DNA of 64,000 bases, taken from assembly GCF_028502605.1 (NCBI RefSeq), contig NC_079235.1:4092001-4156000 (forward strand), given 5' to 3'. Within the stretch, counting starts at the first letter, position 1, and the number at the start of each line of letters is the position of its first letter. This document shows, in pieces, positions 1 through 11,621 of the stretch. The notes under the pieces are model-generated. The model searched no databases, was not told the origin of the DNA, and saw nothing but the letters and a program-made list of their open reading frames with translations. This stretch comes from Trichoderma breve. Taxonomy: Eukaryota > Ascomycota > Sordariomycetes > Hypocreales > Hypocreaceae. The translations under genes and the position numbers were made by a program.

Positions 1-3000
1 GAGGTGAGAAGGGGAAAAAAAGGCTGGACTGGCGGGGGGAGGGTGCGTAAGCACTTCATTACGGACAAATTAATGCTTTTCTGTCGCCCCGTGTAGGTAG
101 AAGGCGCGGCTAAAGGCGGCCGGGCCCTGTTTTGGATATGATATGTATGGATATGTATGTAGACGAGCATTGTGCCAGTCCACGTGCAGGATGAGAAAAT
201 GAAGCAACTTTGAGCGAGCGAGTTTTTTGATGAAGCCAATGGCCAATGGAATGGATACCCGATGCCTAGAAAGCTGATGCGGCGGCGAGGCCGTATGACA
301 AAAGCTACAATCGTTCCCCCGACAAAGAGCTGCTAACAGCAGATGCTAGTAGCAAGTAGCAAGCTCCAGATGCAGTAAAAGGGTGGGAGGAGAAACGGAG
401 ACGGACTGCCGTCTCCTTTGGCTCACAAGGTCCGTCCGGCGGCAAGTTTTTTCTTCTTCTTTTTGACAGACAGCCTGTGTGACACGTTGGCGACAAACAA
501 GACGAGATCCGCGGCAATGGGGTACCACAGGGCAAGCCGCTCAGCTGACTGGCGTCCGAGATGTGCCATGGGTGACCCCGGGGGTGTGTGTGTCCGTGTT
601 GCCAAAATTGGCGTCAAGGAAGAAAGTGGTAGGATTACAAAGCAATATAGTGGCCTAGACGAGTAAGTGTACGGAGAGAGGCATGATGGGTTAGTGGACA
701 GACAGGTTGATCCATGCTAAATGGCTGGTTGGGAATGGATGGACGCTTTACGATTAATGTTGTTGCCAACAGCCTAATCTACTCGATGATAAGGCGAAGC
801 CAAGAAGCGAGACGAAACGCCAATCGTTTGCCCGATGGCGCGCTAGATAGGGTAAATAGGACTTTAGGTTTGTGGCTGAAGGGTCTGGAATTCATCTGGA
901 TCACGGAAAGAAACAGGTTACTGGAGTTCTATCAAGCAAAATCCGAGGTAAGGGAAGTGGCACTACTGGACTCTTCTTGTCCCTGCTTCTCTGTATAATA
1001 CTCGTACGTACTGCGTACATCCATGGAGCGAGGTGACTGGCGTAGCATTTGGGGGTGGGCAGAAGGGGGCCAAATGTGTCAAGTAAACTAATCACCCTGC
1101 AGATAATGTCAATGTGTGTGAGATGTGAGTGAGTGAGTAAGTGAGTGTGTGTAGCTGTGATGCCGGTAATGAATCGTGTTTTGGTAGGGCAGACTTGTCA
1201 AAGAGCTGAGCGTCGGTAAACGGCCCAAACTCGATGCCGCTCGGAGGGCTGGACTGGCTGGCTAGGAGAAATTGTCCTCGTGCAACAATGCGCGGGAAGA
1301 AGATTTCTGGAATTGAAAAGGGAGCACAGCTCCGGGGCACCACGTGGCGGAGGCTGTTGGAAGGGTGGTGAAGAAAACGGACGGAGGGGCGCCTGTTGGA
1401 GGAATCAATCACGCCACGGCTTGTGGTTGGCAGGAAACAAGGTTGGCTGGTGTGGACGCCAATTCCCTCGGATTGGTCTGCCTCCATTCCCACGGCTGTC
1501 CGTCCATTATGATTGGGCGCTGCTTTGATCACTTGGTCGACGAGTTCTGGACTTTCGAACGGCAGCATCTAGAGGCGCTGGGTGGTGTGTTGGGGGGTAA
1601 AGGGGTACAAGTTGGTGGTTGCATGTGGTTTGCTGAGAAGATGGCAAGTATAACAGCAGCAGCACTCGTATGGATGTAGCAATAGCAGTAGCAATGAGAC
1701 TGACTGGTGGAAGAACCGGCCCTCGATGAACTGCTGCAGATCGTAAACGGTCCGTTCTGTGTGTACAAAGACGGGAATTGCTGTTTCTGGCCCTTTGCGC
1801 CGAATGTTGTTGGTTCCATCGACACAGCTGGGCCTAGATCTTCATTAGGGCTGAGATGAACTGAGGAGCAGTCAACCAAACCAAACCAGGCTATTGTCCG
1901 CAGGGCTACATTAGCACCACTAACATCAGCTGCTTGCAGTAGCTGAGAGCTGCTCTGGATGCCAATGCTCTTGGCCTGCTGTAGCTGACCTGACTTGGAT
2001 GGATCGTCTGATTGCCCACCCTCATCTCCGTGTTGCCACTGTTTCTTTCCCTTCCCTTGGGATTGCCGTCCCAGAGTCACGAAAAGAGGCCGCTGTCCGT
2101 GGCTCATTACTCGTGAGCCTGCATTCGGGTGGTGCTGCGGGCTTCAGAAAAGGCACTTGTGCGGAGAACCAGGGTGTCGAGGATCCATGCCCAAAGATTG
2201 CCAGCCAGCGAGGGTTTTCCTTCGTCTCTCTCTCTCTCTTCTCTTTTCACCTCTTCTTCCCTCACTGCCTGCTGCTATCAATTTTCACAAACGGAGTCGC
2301 GCGGCGTCAGCGACAAAGTGGGCAGAGGACCGTGCGCTGAGGGATCGATGCATCCCATGGAGCTGGAGCTGGTGCTGGCGATTGGGTTCTATGGTCATCA
2401 TTACTCCGAAATCCGATCCCAACACACATCTCGTCACGCTGTCCTGGTCCGTATGGGGTAGCAGGTACGAGGGGGAATCGCCCAAACAGTGATGCCTGTA
2501 CGGAGTCCCTGGGCTGGGCGATCACATGCTGTCAGTGGCTGTGAAGGTGCGATAAGAGACTGAGAGAGGCTGAGAGACGGGGAGACGGAGAGAGAAAGGA
2601 TTGAAGAGAGGGGAATGTGCAAGCAAGGCACAGCTTGAGTTGCCATCACAATAACGCAAAGCCACTGCAGGCAGACAAGACAACCAGCGGCCGCACACGG
2701 CAACCCACGACGGCGGCCTTCACCGAGAGATGAGCAGAATGGCCTCGGAGAGCGGCGTTCCCGGGTCTGGTCTGCTTGGGCCAGCATCTGCTGCAAGACG
2801 CTGCCACTGCCTGGGTGAGGCTCGGTGAGGCATGGCTGACCACGGACAGGCTCGTGCGGCGCTGGGCTGGACCAGGTTCATGTTCTGAAGAGGCATCAAT
2901 GCCGCGAGGTCCGTATCGTATCTGTGGTGTGCAGTGGCCGTAGTCGAAATAAGTGTGATAACCGTGATAGCCGCCACCAATATCCATCCAAGCCATGGAT

Positions 3001-6000
3001 GCCATGACTGGCGACGATACGTGTACCCGTACTGACCTGGGGCCTTGAACCTGGCCTGGCCTGGTCTTGCCTGGGATAATCCGTACTCCGTATAAACTAC
3101 TCCGCTCTCTGTGAATCCGTATCACCGCCAGGATCTGCTCTCCCGTCTGCTCTCCACGTGCGCGTCCAGGCTTGTGGAGAGGCACGATGATGGGGCTGGA
3201 AGGGAGCTGACATAAACGGAGCACAGCGCCGCTTTGGGCCTCAGCAGCTGATTTCTCTTTGCTCTGGTCGTTTGCCGTCGCTTGAGGGCCAGACCTTGGC
3301 GCCTGGGCTGTGATGCCGTATCGAGCAGGAGCCGGAGAGGCAGGCAAATCCTACATGCTCGTACCAGCCCGGACTGGGATGCGATGCCGAATGGAGGCGG
3401 TGGCGATTCGAGCAAGTGGTCTGGTCTGGCTGGTGTGGTGTTTGCAGGCTGCAGCCGCTTGGCCTGCGCGCATTAGTGGAGGCCATAATTGACATTAATA
3501 GCATCAAATCGCGAGCTGAAGGACGTTGGATTCGCCGTTTATATCTACTAGTGATGCCCGGAGCTGTGCGCACGCGAGACTTTTTTTCAGGGCTACGGAC
3601 GGAATACAGCTAGGTTCGCAGCATGGGAGGGCTTGTGCAAATTTTGCCGTTTCGCATGGATGGATTTCTCTGGGCTTGCTCCAGTCTTGCTTGATGCATG
3701 CTGCTTAGCGATCTGCGGGTTTGCTACAGATAGGCATGGAGTACTCGTACGGAGCAGAGACGTAATTGATCAATCAATACCGTGGAAGAAATGAGCAGGG
3801 CGGCATTTACGGAGCACCGCACAGAAACAAATCCCCTCACTTCCGGCAGCTCGTTCGTTTGCCTCAGCCTTGTGTTGCCCAGAGGTCTCAGTTTGATTGC
3901 CGTCGGTCCACGTCCGGTATTTGTACCACCAACACAACAGAACGAGTAGCTGATGTGACGGCAATGCATGGCCACGAGTAAGTCGTTATTTGATATTTCG
4001 CACCCTGGTCTGCTCGAATCCGCAGGCGTTATTGGCAACCAGCCAATCCCAGCGGCCCATCCTCATCGTCCCGTGTTTGGCGTCATCTTATCCAGCCTGG
4101 TCTTGTTTGCGCCCAAAACGAGCCCGCTGCGTGATCGGCCTAGCCGGGTTCCTGGCGGTTTGATACCACTCTCTGCTCCCCACCTGCAATTTGTACCTGA
4201 CCCGTACTGTACTGTGTTGTGTTGTATCAAGCATCTATTAAGGTAGTCTAGTACGAGAATGCGACAGTACAGCACGAGCCCGTGGCGACACACATGAATC
4301 TTCAACGTCTGCATGTGGTGTTTTTACCGGTATTTGGCGGCAGGCATTACAGTGTTAGCGCATGTGCCCTGCAACTTGGTCGCTATCGGGAGCCGCGCTA
4401 GCTGGGTCGAGGTACCTTGGATGCGCGGCCAAGCGTCAGCACTTGCGCTGCTCGCACTCCAAGGTACATATTCTTAGGCTCTGGACTCGCTATTTTTTGT
4501 CCATGGCGGAGGATCTGCTGCTGTTATCTGGGCGACTTTGGCTGCAGGAATGGTGGCTGATGGCGCTGCTACTGCTGCTCACCCAGTTGACCGAGCGAGG
4601 ATAACGCATTGCATTGCATTGCATTGCATCGCATGACCCCTGGATGGATTGCTCTTGAATTTGATTGATTGATTGATCGAATGGATGAATGAATGTATGA
4701 TTGACTCCAGCGCATTTGCTTTGATTGGGATGGAGCAGACAGACAGAGCACGCTCGTGTACCCTCTTTGTACCTGTAGACTGGCTTTGCCAGGCCCCGGG
4801 GCACGTGTTCGCCTGCCGCTGCCCTGAACCCTACAATGTTAGTACCTGCCAAGCGGCTGCGCTAGATACATTCCGCGCCCTCTCTTTGACTTTTTCTCTC
4901 TCTCCATCTTTTTCGCCTTCGCCCATCGGCGCCGACTGCAATCCGCCGACTTTTTTCTTTTTTAGCTGCAACACCCGCCATGATGCCATGCCACTGCTTT
5001 TCAATGGTCGCCATTCCATGACGCCTTGTCGCATTTGCCGCCCCCTCATTGGCCTGGCTGCCCAGCTGGACCCTCCCCGGATGCCTCGCTTTTCCCTTCT
5101 AGAAGGACGGCAGAAGCCATCTGTCAGGGGTCTCCCAGCCCGTTTCCCGCATCCATGGTAAGAAATGCAGGGGGCCCAAGAGCTGGTAATTTACGACGGT
5201 CAGGCGACGAGGCTGCTCGCCCTGTGGTTGGCTGTGGCCTCTCCGGATGGGGACGCCTTTCGACAGCGGACAGCCATTTTGGCCTTCGCCTGGTCCCACA
5301 CCACCATCGAAAACTTTACACAAGTCGACAGACTTTTGCTCGCGGCTTTGGGCTAGCCAGAGCAAGCCAGAGGCAACTTGCGTTTCAGGACGGCATGGGG
5401 GCCGCTGTGAGAAATGACACTGTTCCTGAAACGGGGCTTGGTGCGTCTTGCTCGACAGGGGAATGCGTGACACCAATTCGTCGGATTCCACGACTCGACC
5501 GGGTTATGCCAGTCGCTGGGCGAGAAAGGATTTGGGATTAGGGATTAGGGGGGCGCAATTCATGCTCGCTCCCAAGAGTTAGGTCCCAGATGTGGCCCTA
5601 CCACCCATTACCCATTTGTCCATCACCACAGCGCCCGACCCGGTGGGCTTGATTGCACACGCTGCCACTTTGCCTGGCCTTTTCTCCGACAGATCTTCTA
5701 GAAGCCTTCCCCGGCTTTTCGACCGTTTCTCCCCTCGCCATTTGTCTTTCTCCCCTTGCCTGGCCCTGGCGACTGCGTCCTTCCTCTCTGTCGCTCGTTC
5801 ACCCAACCTCTGGCTTCTCATTCTCACTGAGAAGAAAAAAAATTACCGTCCTTTTCTTGATAGGCAGTGCCTTGGCGGACTTCTCAGCCCCAGCGACTCA
5901 ACGTTGAGGCGACGCTAATATTAATCCAAAATCTGAAAATCGATTCCTTCGATTGAGGACGTACTCGTACTGACCAGTTAATCACTCTCTTTGATCGTGA

Positions 6001-6369
6001 CCGGCACGCGAGGGCGACACTGAGCGGAATTTTCTGCAGCGCTCATACCGGCGCCGTACCGAGCGCTAGTTTTTTTTCTTCCTCGCTTCCCTCTTGTTTC
6101 TTTTCTCTCTTCCTGTCGACTTTTTTTTCCTATCGCCGCATTGCGCGGCGGTTATGCGAGTTTGACGACGAGCGGTGGTGTCGAGTTGCCATCTCTCCAT
6201 TTGGTAGGGATAAGGACATCGAACCGCGTTGCTTTTCCGGACGTGTCCGTGGGTAGCGACTTTTCACTGTCGATACCACTTTTGTTGTGGGTGCGGCGGA
6301 TAGCTGGCCGTCGATTTCCATCACAAGGACGAAGCGCGGTTAATTGTCGAATCGCAACAATCTTGCATC
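1..6369. other. gene-poor 6.3-kb upstream region
   Basis: No coding region can be supported here. Several open frames of 60-233 codons exist (for example minus 2646-3347 and minus 1529-2107), but they overlap on both strands, lack splice-linked partners and have low-complexity translations. Pyrimidine-rich tracts typical of fungal core promoters lie near 2220-2270, 4880-4930, 5690-5790 and 6065-6130. The last probably marks the transcription start of the zinc-finger gene at 6370. Untranslated leader, promoter or unannotated noncoding RNA are all possible. Confidence 0.5.
4606..4634. repeat. GCATT pentanucleotide microsatellite
   Basis: About five tandem GCATT units followed by a degenerate GCATC/GCATG. 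A short TTGA/ATGA-rich simple repeat follows at about 4660-4700. It is in noncoding sequence. Confidence 0.8.
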
Positions 6370-8261
6370 ATGTTTCCATACGGGGCCGCGCCGGAGGAGT
6401 CCACCGTGCGTCCATTGACGGAGGAGGACCAACAGCTGCTCCTCGGACTCGTTCACAAATACGGAGCCTCGAGTCTATTATTTGCCTTGACTGGCTATGG
6501 TGAACCATGTAGGTCGTCAACTGTTTCAACCTCGTGATTGCTTTTGAGTTCTGACATGATTCAGCACGGGCATCTGCGTTTTCTGCAAATACCCTCCTCA
6601 GCAGTGCGAGCGCGTCTTCAGTAGCATGGACTAATTCAGAGGCTGCCTCGCAATGCCGGTCTGATGAGGCGTCTATTCACACCTCATACACGTGGCCTGA
6701 CGTTCAGAACGACATGCCACCTGTGCATGATGGAGAGGCTAACAAGATGACGACGACGAGTGAGCGGTCATGGCTCGACTCGCCTGTAGCAGTGCCATCC
6801 CCGATGATTCAGCCTCACGACGTCACGTCACACCCCTCTCCGCGCCTTGTTACGCCAACTTCCAAGAAGTACCAGTGCCCGATGTGCTATCTGGACAACA
6901 GCCCTGTCGGATTTGGCAGGAAGAGCGATTTTAAGAAGCACCTGCACAACTTCCATGGAGCCGATGTCGTCTGGATCTGCCGAACCAAGGGATGCCATTT
7001 GTCATTTTCGACCGAGCGTGCATACAGCACGCACGCCAAGGAGGCTCACAGGATGAAGGCTCTCCCCAACAGCGCTGCTCGAACGGAAATGTGCCCGCAG
7101 CTCGTCTTCGCCTGCGGCTTCGGCAACTGTCGCGACCGGCTATTTGAGGCCCACAACTCGGATGACGCCTCGGCAACACGCGATAAGCACTTTGAGCACA
7201 TTGCCAAGCACTTTGAGGATGGCTTCGATGTCAGCAACTGGGAGTACAAGGTCCAGATGCAGAACCTCATGCGCCAGAAACAGGTGAAACAAATCTGGAA
7301 GACGTGCATTTGGCCCAAGGAAAAACGACAGCAGCTTCACTGGCGAGCACGGTCTTCTGGTGACTTGAAGCGTATGCTCGAGTGCCGCCACCTGGGCACC
7401 AACATCTCAAGTCTTGTCAGGCTGGCGTTCATCCTTGGAACTGCTCCATTTACAGTAACCTCCACCCCGCCGCCCAACGAGATAGACATCTACTTTCAGC
7501 TTCCGTACAGAAGCCAGTGCCTGTTGGAGTCATCTGGCCACGCGAACTTGGAAAACACTTCTATGAAAATGGAAGAGGGCGGCTCACCTGCATTCAGCCT
7601 CCCCAAGAGCCGCTCTGGCATCACCAGCATCCCTCAAACCATGCTCAAATTTTCCGGTCGCTCATTGAAGAAGGGTACTCGGCCGACAACACCCGCAAGC
7701 GTCTTGAGCAATGGCGCCGACACAATCATGGGAGACGACTCGGCGGCTGGCCCGCACCCGGGAACACCGTTCCCCATCCCCAACGAGACTGTTTGGCCAG
7801 CAGATGCTCCGAAATTCGCGCCCGATATCCCAACTTCTATGCCAAAACAATTGAATAGCCCTGCCGATACATCCATCTTTGATCCCCAGCAGCAACAACA
7901 CCAACTGCAGCAGCATCAATCAGCGCCACAACTCCCACTACTTCCACACCAACATCAGCAAGAGCAGCAATTGATGTACTCCATGCCGCCGCAAGATGAC
8001 TCACAACAGGCGTGGATGGTAATGAACCAGCAGATTCCGGCATATCAGACACCCCAGGTGTTCCCGGAGCAGGCGGACATGATGAATGGGCTTTACGACT
8101 ATTCGATGAACACTAGCCAGACTTCGACAGTGCGGCCAGGAACTCCAACACCACACAAGCGACCGGCATCGTGGAGTCGAATGATTAGCATGGAGAACCT
8201 CCGACCGTCCAAGAAGTCATCGCCCGACACACCACCAGGAGGGATGCTTATGGGCATGTAA
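6370..8261 (+). CDS. C2H2-type zinc-finger protein, putative transcription factor
   Basis: Two exons, 6370-6508 and 6565-8261, joined across a 56-nt intron with a GTAGGT donor, CTGAC branch point and CAG acceptor, giving 611 residues. The upstream exon joins in frame to the long open frame, so the internal Met at 6714 is probably not the start. Residues 16-43 form a Leu-rich helix-like segment. Two zinc fingers lie at 151-208: C151/C154/H172/H177 and C185/C190/H203/H208. A degenerate third (C230, C235, H258, H262) follows. The C-terminal third is Gln/Pro-rich from about residue 486, as in many fungal activators. A nuclear DNA-binding role is inferred from the fingers; no target can be named. 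Confidence 0.85.
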
Positions 8262-10425
8262 ACGACTGGGCAGGATTAATACTAGCCAACCTACCAGCCA
8301 ACCATGACCATTGGCCTTTTTTCATCTTCGTCGCCAGCACGATCTGGATGGACGCTCTGCTAGCGAATGGCTCCACTCTTTTATCGATTTCTTATATGTC
8401 TTTTACATATATCCCTTGCCGCGATTGATTTCCTGTATTCTCAAACATATATACCACTACTTATACCAAACGGACCGGGACGGCAAATGTACGTTTAATT
8501 GGGGGAACCAACTTTTGGGGGGGAAAGGGGGGAGGCGGATCGAATCGCATACCAATTTTGTCACTATGCTGACGCTGAGATACCATTTTCTTTCTTTCCT
8601 TTTATTTTCCTTTTTCTTTGCTGTTATGTGATGAACCGGCGTCGTTCACGAATCACACATATATAGACAGGGTGGGATTGGTCATTTGTGGCATTTATGT
8701 GGAGCGAATGGTGTCTTTTTTGTGTTATTCCTGTTACGCTACAATCGACGATGGGGGAAGTTGTTGAAAAAGTAGGGTCGAGAGATACATACGAATATAT
8801 GTAGTGATGTCTGGTGAATATGACATTTGCATAAAGGAGCAAATAATGTTGTACAATTGACCATATTTTGAAGTTGCCCTCTCTTTTTTTCTGTTTGCTA
8901 TCTCTTTGGCGCTAGTAGTTATCTTGCCGCGTGGTTTTGAAAGGGCGGAAGACGACTTTGTGATATGACGTGAAAGAATAACGTCATGCCATTTTGGCGT
9001 GCATATACGCACCAGTATCTTATGCTTGTTTTCCGTTATTATGTATGAGTATGAGTATGAGTACAGCTTCCGGATGTGCGTATCGGCCCGTCAGCTTACC
9101 CGCCATTTGGGGGCCCACCTGTGTTGCTGCAACTAGAGGGTATGTAGGGCGAACCGGACATGGGGAAGAAAGGCGGAGATGGAGAGGGTTAGTCAGTGAT
9201 GGTTTTTTTGACCGGATGCCATTGAGTGGATTTCTGAAGCGGGTGTGTTCAAGTAATACGCATGAGTGGATAGGTCAGTACGCTGAGCCGTTGAGGGTTT
9301 TGGGAGAGACGAGTGACGTCCAGCTTATTTGGGGCTGAGACATTTGGGGGAAGATGGAGGAGCTACGGGAGACTTCGGGGGAAAGATGAGTACAGAAATC
9401 CAGGCACGCCTCTAGGAGAGGGGGAATGAATGTCGTAAGATGGTTTGGTTGTATTACATGTACGAGTACTAAGAATTAATTCGACGGGACGGTTTGGTAT
9501 ATCATGTGAAGATAGGTGGTAGCTCTTGGAGGGACGTTACTATTGGCTATGTAAGGCAGGCAGAAGAGTATTAGCACGAGGTGAGGGAGATGGGAAACAG
9601 GATGGTGGGTGGTATTGCAGCGAGTAAGGGGGTTCGACTCTTTATTCCTGTTCGTCGCCCTTTGGTGTAGTGCTGTATCCGAGGGGGAGGTGGTGGTGCG
9701 ACATGCATTAGGGGGCGGACTCGGTGAGGACAAGATGCACGGTTTGGCAATGGATGTGTGCTGTAGTACCGTAAGTAGGTGGTTGAGCGGATATTCTATT
9801 GGGCAATGGCTACTAGATGATACATAAGGGGTCTTCATGGCGTTTGGAATGAACAGTTTGCTTGAAAGATGCGTAATGAAGGAGAAAGATCTGTTGACGT
9901 GGTGCTGCACTGAGGGAGGAACTGGAGTTATATGAAGTCCGTTTTGAGTCTGCCTCGGTTGGATGCAAAGCAAGTCTAGGGTCGTTTAGTGCTGCTTCAA
10001 GATGTCATTTGCTCAAAGCCATGGGTATTGAACGAGAGATAGTACGGAGTAATTCGGTTTTCCTTGATTGGCCCAAAGCCCACCAAAGCGAGCTCTGATT
10101 CGGGGTCCGATTCGGGATCCGTGTGTCGGGGTCTGATCATCGGGGATCTCACGTCCTGTTTGTTCAAAAAGGAAAAGAACAAGCTGCTTCTGCATCCCGC
10201 AAACTCCGAGTGTCCAATAGACAATTCCGGGTGTCCAATAGGCAAGAATAACCTGGCATTAGCCTGCCCTGCTAATGCTAACATGAGAAGTGGTCGCGCC
10301 ACCGGAAGCCGTGGTTGACATGTGCTCTGGGCTAAACACGCGCAAGGCCATGTACTCTGGACGAAGGCTTTCCGGGAATAAGGGATTTTAGACGGGATAT
10401 CCATGACTTTTTTCTTGGAGTTTTG

Positions 10426-10432
10426 TGAGTCA
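10426..10432. promoter_or_regulatory. TGAGTCA palindrome, Gcn4/CPC1-type site
   Basis: A perfect TGAGTCA, the consensus of Gcn4/CPC1 bZIP regulators that induce amino-acid biosynthesis genes. It is about 1.2 kb upstream of acetolactate synthase, far for a fungal promoter, so its link to that gene is uncertain. Confidence 0.35.
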
Positions 10433-11336
10433 ACGGGCGTTGGATTACCGCTCCGAATATCGCAGTTAGTATTTAGCTAGACTGAAGAGAGTTATGATGA
10501 ATGGATAGATGAAATTAATTGAATTGGATTTTGTTGTCGATGTGACTGACGCCGTGGTTGGGGAGTACTAGGAACACTGAAGCTAAGGCACCTCTAACCC
10601 AGAGGCTGCGAGATGGGGTAACAATACCTGACCCATTGATCACTCTGCTAGACTTGTATAGCGCAGGGGGAAACGTAAGCCCCGAAGTCTCTGCTGCTGT
10701 GCTAGGATTGGAACAAGTGGCAGAGCTTCATGTAGGGCAAGCTGGCTCCCAAGGCAGGGCAAAGGCTGGCGCTGAACAGGAGCAGACATACATTGATACA
10801 TACATGTACAGGCTTACATGAGAAGCAATCGGGATTACGATCAAGCTTATGGTGCTCGCGCGATGCAATCCGATGGCAATTGCAGTTGCAAGTATGGGGT
10901 ACTCGGCTGGCGTGGCGCACATGTGCTGCTGGAAGTACCCGACGCTGTAGCACGCAGGCAAATGCCCAAGCCCCGCACTTTTAGGCGCGCACATGCTCGC
11001 TGATTGGCTGGCCACTACGGGCTGGCCGTCTCTGAATCGCTGCCATCTGAACTCTGTCTGCCCTGGCGTCTCCGGGCCCAATGGGAGAAAGAATTATTAC
11101 TTCTGCTGGAAAATTATAAGACAAAGGGGAAAAAAAAAAAGAGAGAAAGAGAAAAATCTTACCCCACAGCCACGCACAGTAAGGACAACTATTGCAGTAC
11201 CCGCTAGCTTCGTACTGTTGCCTGCACGTCACAGCGGCAGGCTACCTGGCGACAAGTAGCCCTCGAAGTCTGACTAGGTACGATCACTGCCAAATATTAG
11301 TAGATCTGCCCGGCATCGCCCTTAGAACGGACCCTC

Positions 11337-11342
11337 TGACTC
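11337..11342. promoter_or_regulatory. TGACTC, cross-pathway-control half site
   Basis: TGACTC, the core of the CPC1/Gcn4 element, 280 bases before the ilv2 start codon. The position suits cross-pathway control of branched-chain amino-acid synthesis. A 6-mer can occur by chance. Confidence 0.4.
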
Positions 11343-11621
11343 TAACCTGGCCCAGGCTTAAGTGAACTTTTTTCGATTCAATCGTCTCTTCTTATTTCTT
11401 TTCTCCATCCTGTTATTCTTCCTCGCCACTCCTCCCCCGCGATACCCTCAATTGTTTGCACCTCGCAAAGGAAAAAGAGCACCCAGTCTGCTCACGTGCA
11501 AAGCATCTCTGCGCACACTCTCGCTTTTATTCTTCAATCCCCAACCTTCTTGCCTTCAAGGCAAAGCCTTTGCCTCGACTCTTCTACTTTTTATTTGTTA
11601 CCCACTATAGCTCTGTTCGCG

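Larger units (their letters stand above)
8262..11621. other. 3.3-kb intergenic region, 3' UTR and ilv2 promoter
   Basis: Holds the 3' end of the zinc-finger gene, then sequence with no supportable gene. The open frames at minus 9476-9973 and plus 10558-10821 have no recognisable domain or intron partners. The last 280 bases (pyrimidine-rich, about 11380-11620) are the leader of the acetolactate synthase gene. Confidence 0.5.

Noticed and set aside
2646..3347. 233-codon minus-strand open frame
   Set aside because: Overlaps frames on the other strand; translation is Arg/Pro/Ser-rich with no domain or splice partner.
5531..5552. GGATTAGGGATTAGGG, telomere-like
   Set aside because: Only two units with 7-base spacing instead of TTAGGG periodicity; too short to call an interstitial telomere.
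9631..9640. GGTTCGACTC, like a tRNA B box
   Set aside because: No paired acceptor or D-arm, and no A box at the right distance could be folded around it.
9476..9973. 165-codon minus-strand frame
   Set aside because: No domain and no intron-linked exon; start is far from any promoter-like tract.
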